Shown here: in pieces, positions 32,749-33,627 of the stretch
How positions within the stretch are numbered: the stretch's first letter is position 1
How the letters are laid out: every line of letters starts with the position of its first letter
NCBI GenBank assembly: GCA_964420455.1
Contig: CAYQTO010000019.1
Span: forward strand, 1-33,627
Direction: 5' to 3'
Length of the DNA stretch: 33,627 bases
Origin: CAYQTO01 sp964420455
Lineage (GTDB): Bacteria > Sumerlaeota > Sumerlaeia > SLMS01
Notes under the pieces: generated by a model
Seen by the model: only the letters and a program-made list of their open reading frames with translations
Database searches by the model: none
What the model was told of the DNA's origin: nothing
Made by a program: the position numbers and the translations under genes

Positions 32749-33536
32749 GCGGGCAGTCCCCGGGCGAAATGATGCATCGCGATCGATCCGGCCACCGCCG
32801 CATTGAGCGAATCCACGCCCGGGCGGATGCCGATCCTGATGCTTGTCGCCCCCGGCCAGTCGGCGGCGCGCACCCCAGACGTCTCGCCCCCCACAACAAG
32901 GGCCATGGGCTCCGGCGCCTCGACCCCCTCGAGGGGATCCCGCGCATCCGGCTCGAGTGTATAGACGCAGACGCCACCGGCGGAAAACGCTCGGGAAACC
33001 GTTTCGCGATTAAGCCCGCCAACCACCGCCCCCGGCAGAAAGCACAGACCCGCCGTCGATCGAATCAGCTTCTCGTTGGTCATCGTGACGCTCCCCCCGA
33101 GGAGGACCACCCGGAAGCCAAAGGCCACGCCGCTCCGGATGAGCGTCCCCGCGTTTCCGGGATCGGCCACGCCATCAAGGACCAGGATTCTCGGCGCATC
33201 GGCAAGATCGTCCAGACGCCCGGCGGGGGGCTCGACGATGATCCCCACCGGCGGCGCCGACTCGACCGCACTCAGCTTTGCCATGGCGGGCCGCGAGGTC
33301 GCCACCACGCGCACTCCCGCCGCTCGCGCCCGGGCGATCAACTCCGCCCCCGCCCCCTCCATCCAGTCACCCGCCGCAAACACCACGTGGCGCTTCCACC
33401 CGCCGCGCAACGCCTCGGCCACCACGCGCTCGCCCTCCGCGTAGGCCAGGCCCGCCTTGCGTCGCTTCGCCGGCAGGAACCCCGCGAGCAGCTTGCTCGC
33501 CGGACCCGCCAGCGCCCCATCGCCGGGCTTTGTCAT
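32745..33536 (-). CDS. SpoU/TrmH-family RNA methyltransferase
   Basis: A SAM-dependent 2'-O-methyltransferase with a trefoil knot, 263 residues. The N-terminal L30e-like substrate domain is at about 10-95 (SKLLAGFLPAKRRKAGLAYAEG). SpoU motifs: 1, ILVLDGVADPGNAGTLIRSG with the conserved Asn; 2, ALVVGGETSGV; 3, IGIRPGVDSLNAAVAGSIAMH. The closest type is RlmB/TsnR-like rRNA methyltransferase, but the target nucleotide cannot be told. ATG 33536 starts one base after the recR stop and the stop overlaps the waaA start, so the three form an operon. Confidence 0.92.
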   Translation of the reverse strand: MTKPGDGALAGPASKLLAGFLPAKRRKAGLAYAEGERVVAEALRGGWKRHVVFAAGDWMEGAGAELIARARAAGVRVVATSRPAMAKLSAVESAPPVGIIVEPPAGRLDDLADAPRILVLDGVADPGNAGTLIRSGVAFGFRVVLLGGSVTMTNEKLIRSTAGLCFLPGAVVGGLNRETVSRAFSAGGVCVYTLEPDARDPLEGVEAPEPMALVVGGETSGVRAADWPGATSIRIGIRPGVDSLNAAVAGSIAMHHFARGLPA

Positions 33537-33537
33537 G

Positions 33538-33627
33538 TCACGAATTGAGGGCCCGGCGGCCCTCCAGCGCCTGTCGCAGCGTGCCCGCGTCGCTGAACTC
33601 GAGCGATCCCCCCATCGGCATCCCCCG
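33538..33627 (-). CDS. recR: Recombination protein RecR, C-terminal end only
   Basis: The last 29 codons plus stop of a gene entering from the right edge. RGMPMGGSLEFSDAGTL then RQALEGRRALNS matches the RecR C-terminus, usually RGLPVGGDLEYADEVTL then xxALEGR. RecR works with RecF/RecO in recombinational repair. The stop is one base from the methyltransferase start. Only the 3' end is visible, but the ending is distinctive. Confidence 0.85.
   Translation of the reverse strand, partial: RGMPMGGSLEFSDAGTLRQALEGRRALNS

Larger units (their letters stand above)
6643..32966. repeat. Dispersed iterated octamer GTATAGAC / GTCTATAC, 16 copies
   Basis: Exact copies reading GTATAGAC on the plus strand start at 6643, 7142, 9612, 17503, 22850, 27102, 31106, 31988 and 32959. 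Copies reading GTCTATAC start at 14135, 14750, 18012, 24712, 26744, 31489 and 32250. All lie inside coding regions, on either strand of the gene. Flanking bases often give CGTATAGACG. One-mismatch forms with TATAGAC intact occur at 7634, 17734, 19234 and 23378. The function is unknown. Confidence 0.85.

Noticed and set aside
6643..32966. GTATAGAC copies as -10 promoter elements
   Set aside because: All copies lie inside genes in both orientations and without -35 boxes at a regular distance.

Overview
The window is gene-dense, GC-rich (about 64-65% G+C by eye) bacterial chromosome with almost no spacer DNA. A Kdo transferase (waaA) implies a Gram-negative envelope with LPS. Long Thr/Pro linkers, a dockerin-like C-terminus, Fn3-type surface proteins, GH57, NtrC-type regulation and permease/binding-protein fusions suggest an uncultured lineage of the Sumerlaeota (BRC1)/PVC-like kind. 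That assignment is an impression from gene content, not a phylogeny. A 10-N run at 16524-16533 shows this is a draft or metagenome-type assembly.

Layout. 1-1760 (-): 5' part of an FHA-GAF-PAS-GAF sensory protein that runs off the window. 1889-6956 (+): a small protein, an NtrC-family response regulator, and a sugar ABC importer whose binding protein is fused to the first permease. 6982-10123 (-): Na+/solute symporter plus ribulokinase. 10247-15013 (+): mgtE, a secreted unknown, a membrane-anchored coiled-coil protein and an Fn3-repeat secreted protein, the last two overlapping ATGA. 15010-16251 (-): archaeal-type ornithine cyclodeaminase family (TIGR00300). 16352-19766 (-): secreted GH57 enzyme with a starch-binding-like module and dockerin-like tail, followed by a clear intrinsic terminator. 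19879-22757 (+): gamma-glutamylcyclotransferase-like protein, egtB and egtD (ergothioneine synthesis). 22729-25605 (-): DUF427 protein, ATPase, and a permease fused to a binding protein of the OpuC/EgtUV type, meeting egtD tail to tail. 25754-29442 (+): dipeptide-type ABC importer (binding lipoprotein plus two permeases, no ATPase). 29439-30803 (-): CCA-adding/poly(A) polymerase family enzyme. 30879-31469 (+): pth. 31435-33627 (-): recR (3' end), SpoU-family RNA methyltransferase and waaA in an overlapping operon.

Two observations stand out. First, the octamer GTATAGAC/GTCTATAC occurs 16 times in the window, where a composition model predicts well under one. It occurs on both strands, in all three codon phases, and seven copies force the rare codons ATA or AGA. 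It behaves like a highly iterated DNA word (uptake-sequence-like, HIP1-like, or a methylation/chromosome-organisation site) that I do not recognise. Second, ergothioneine synthesis genes abut an EgtUV-like importer and a DUF427 gene, suggesting one locus for making and recapturing ergothioneine or a related betaine. Four of the five convergent gene pairs overlap at their 3' ends.
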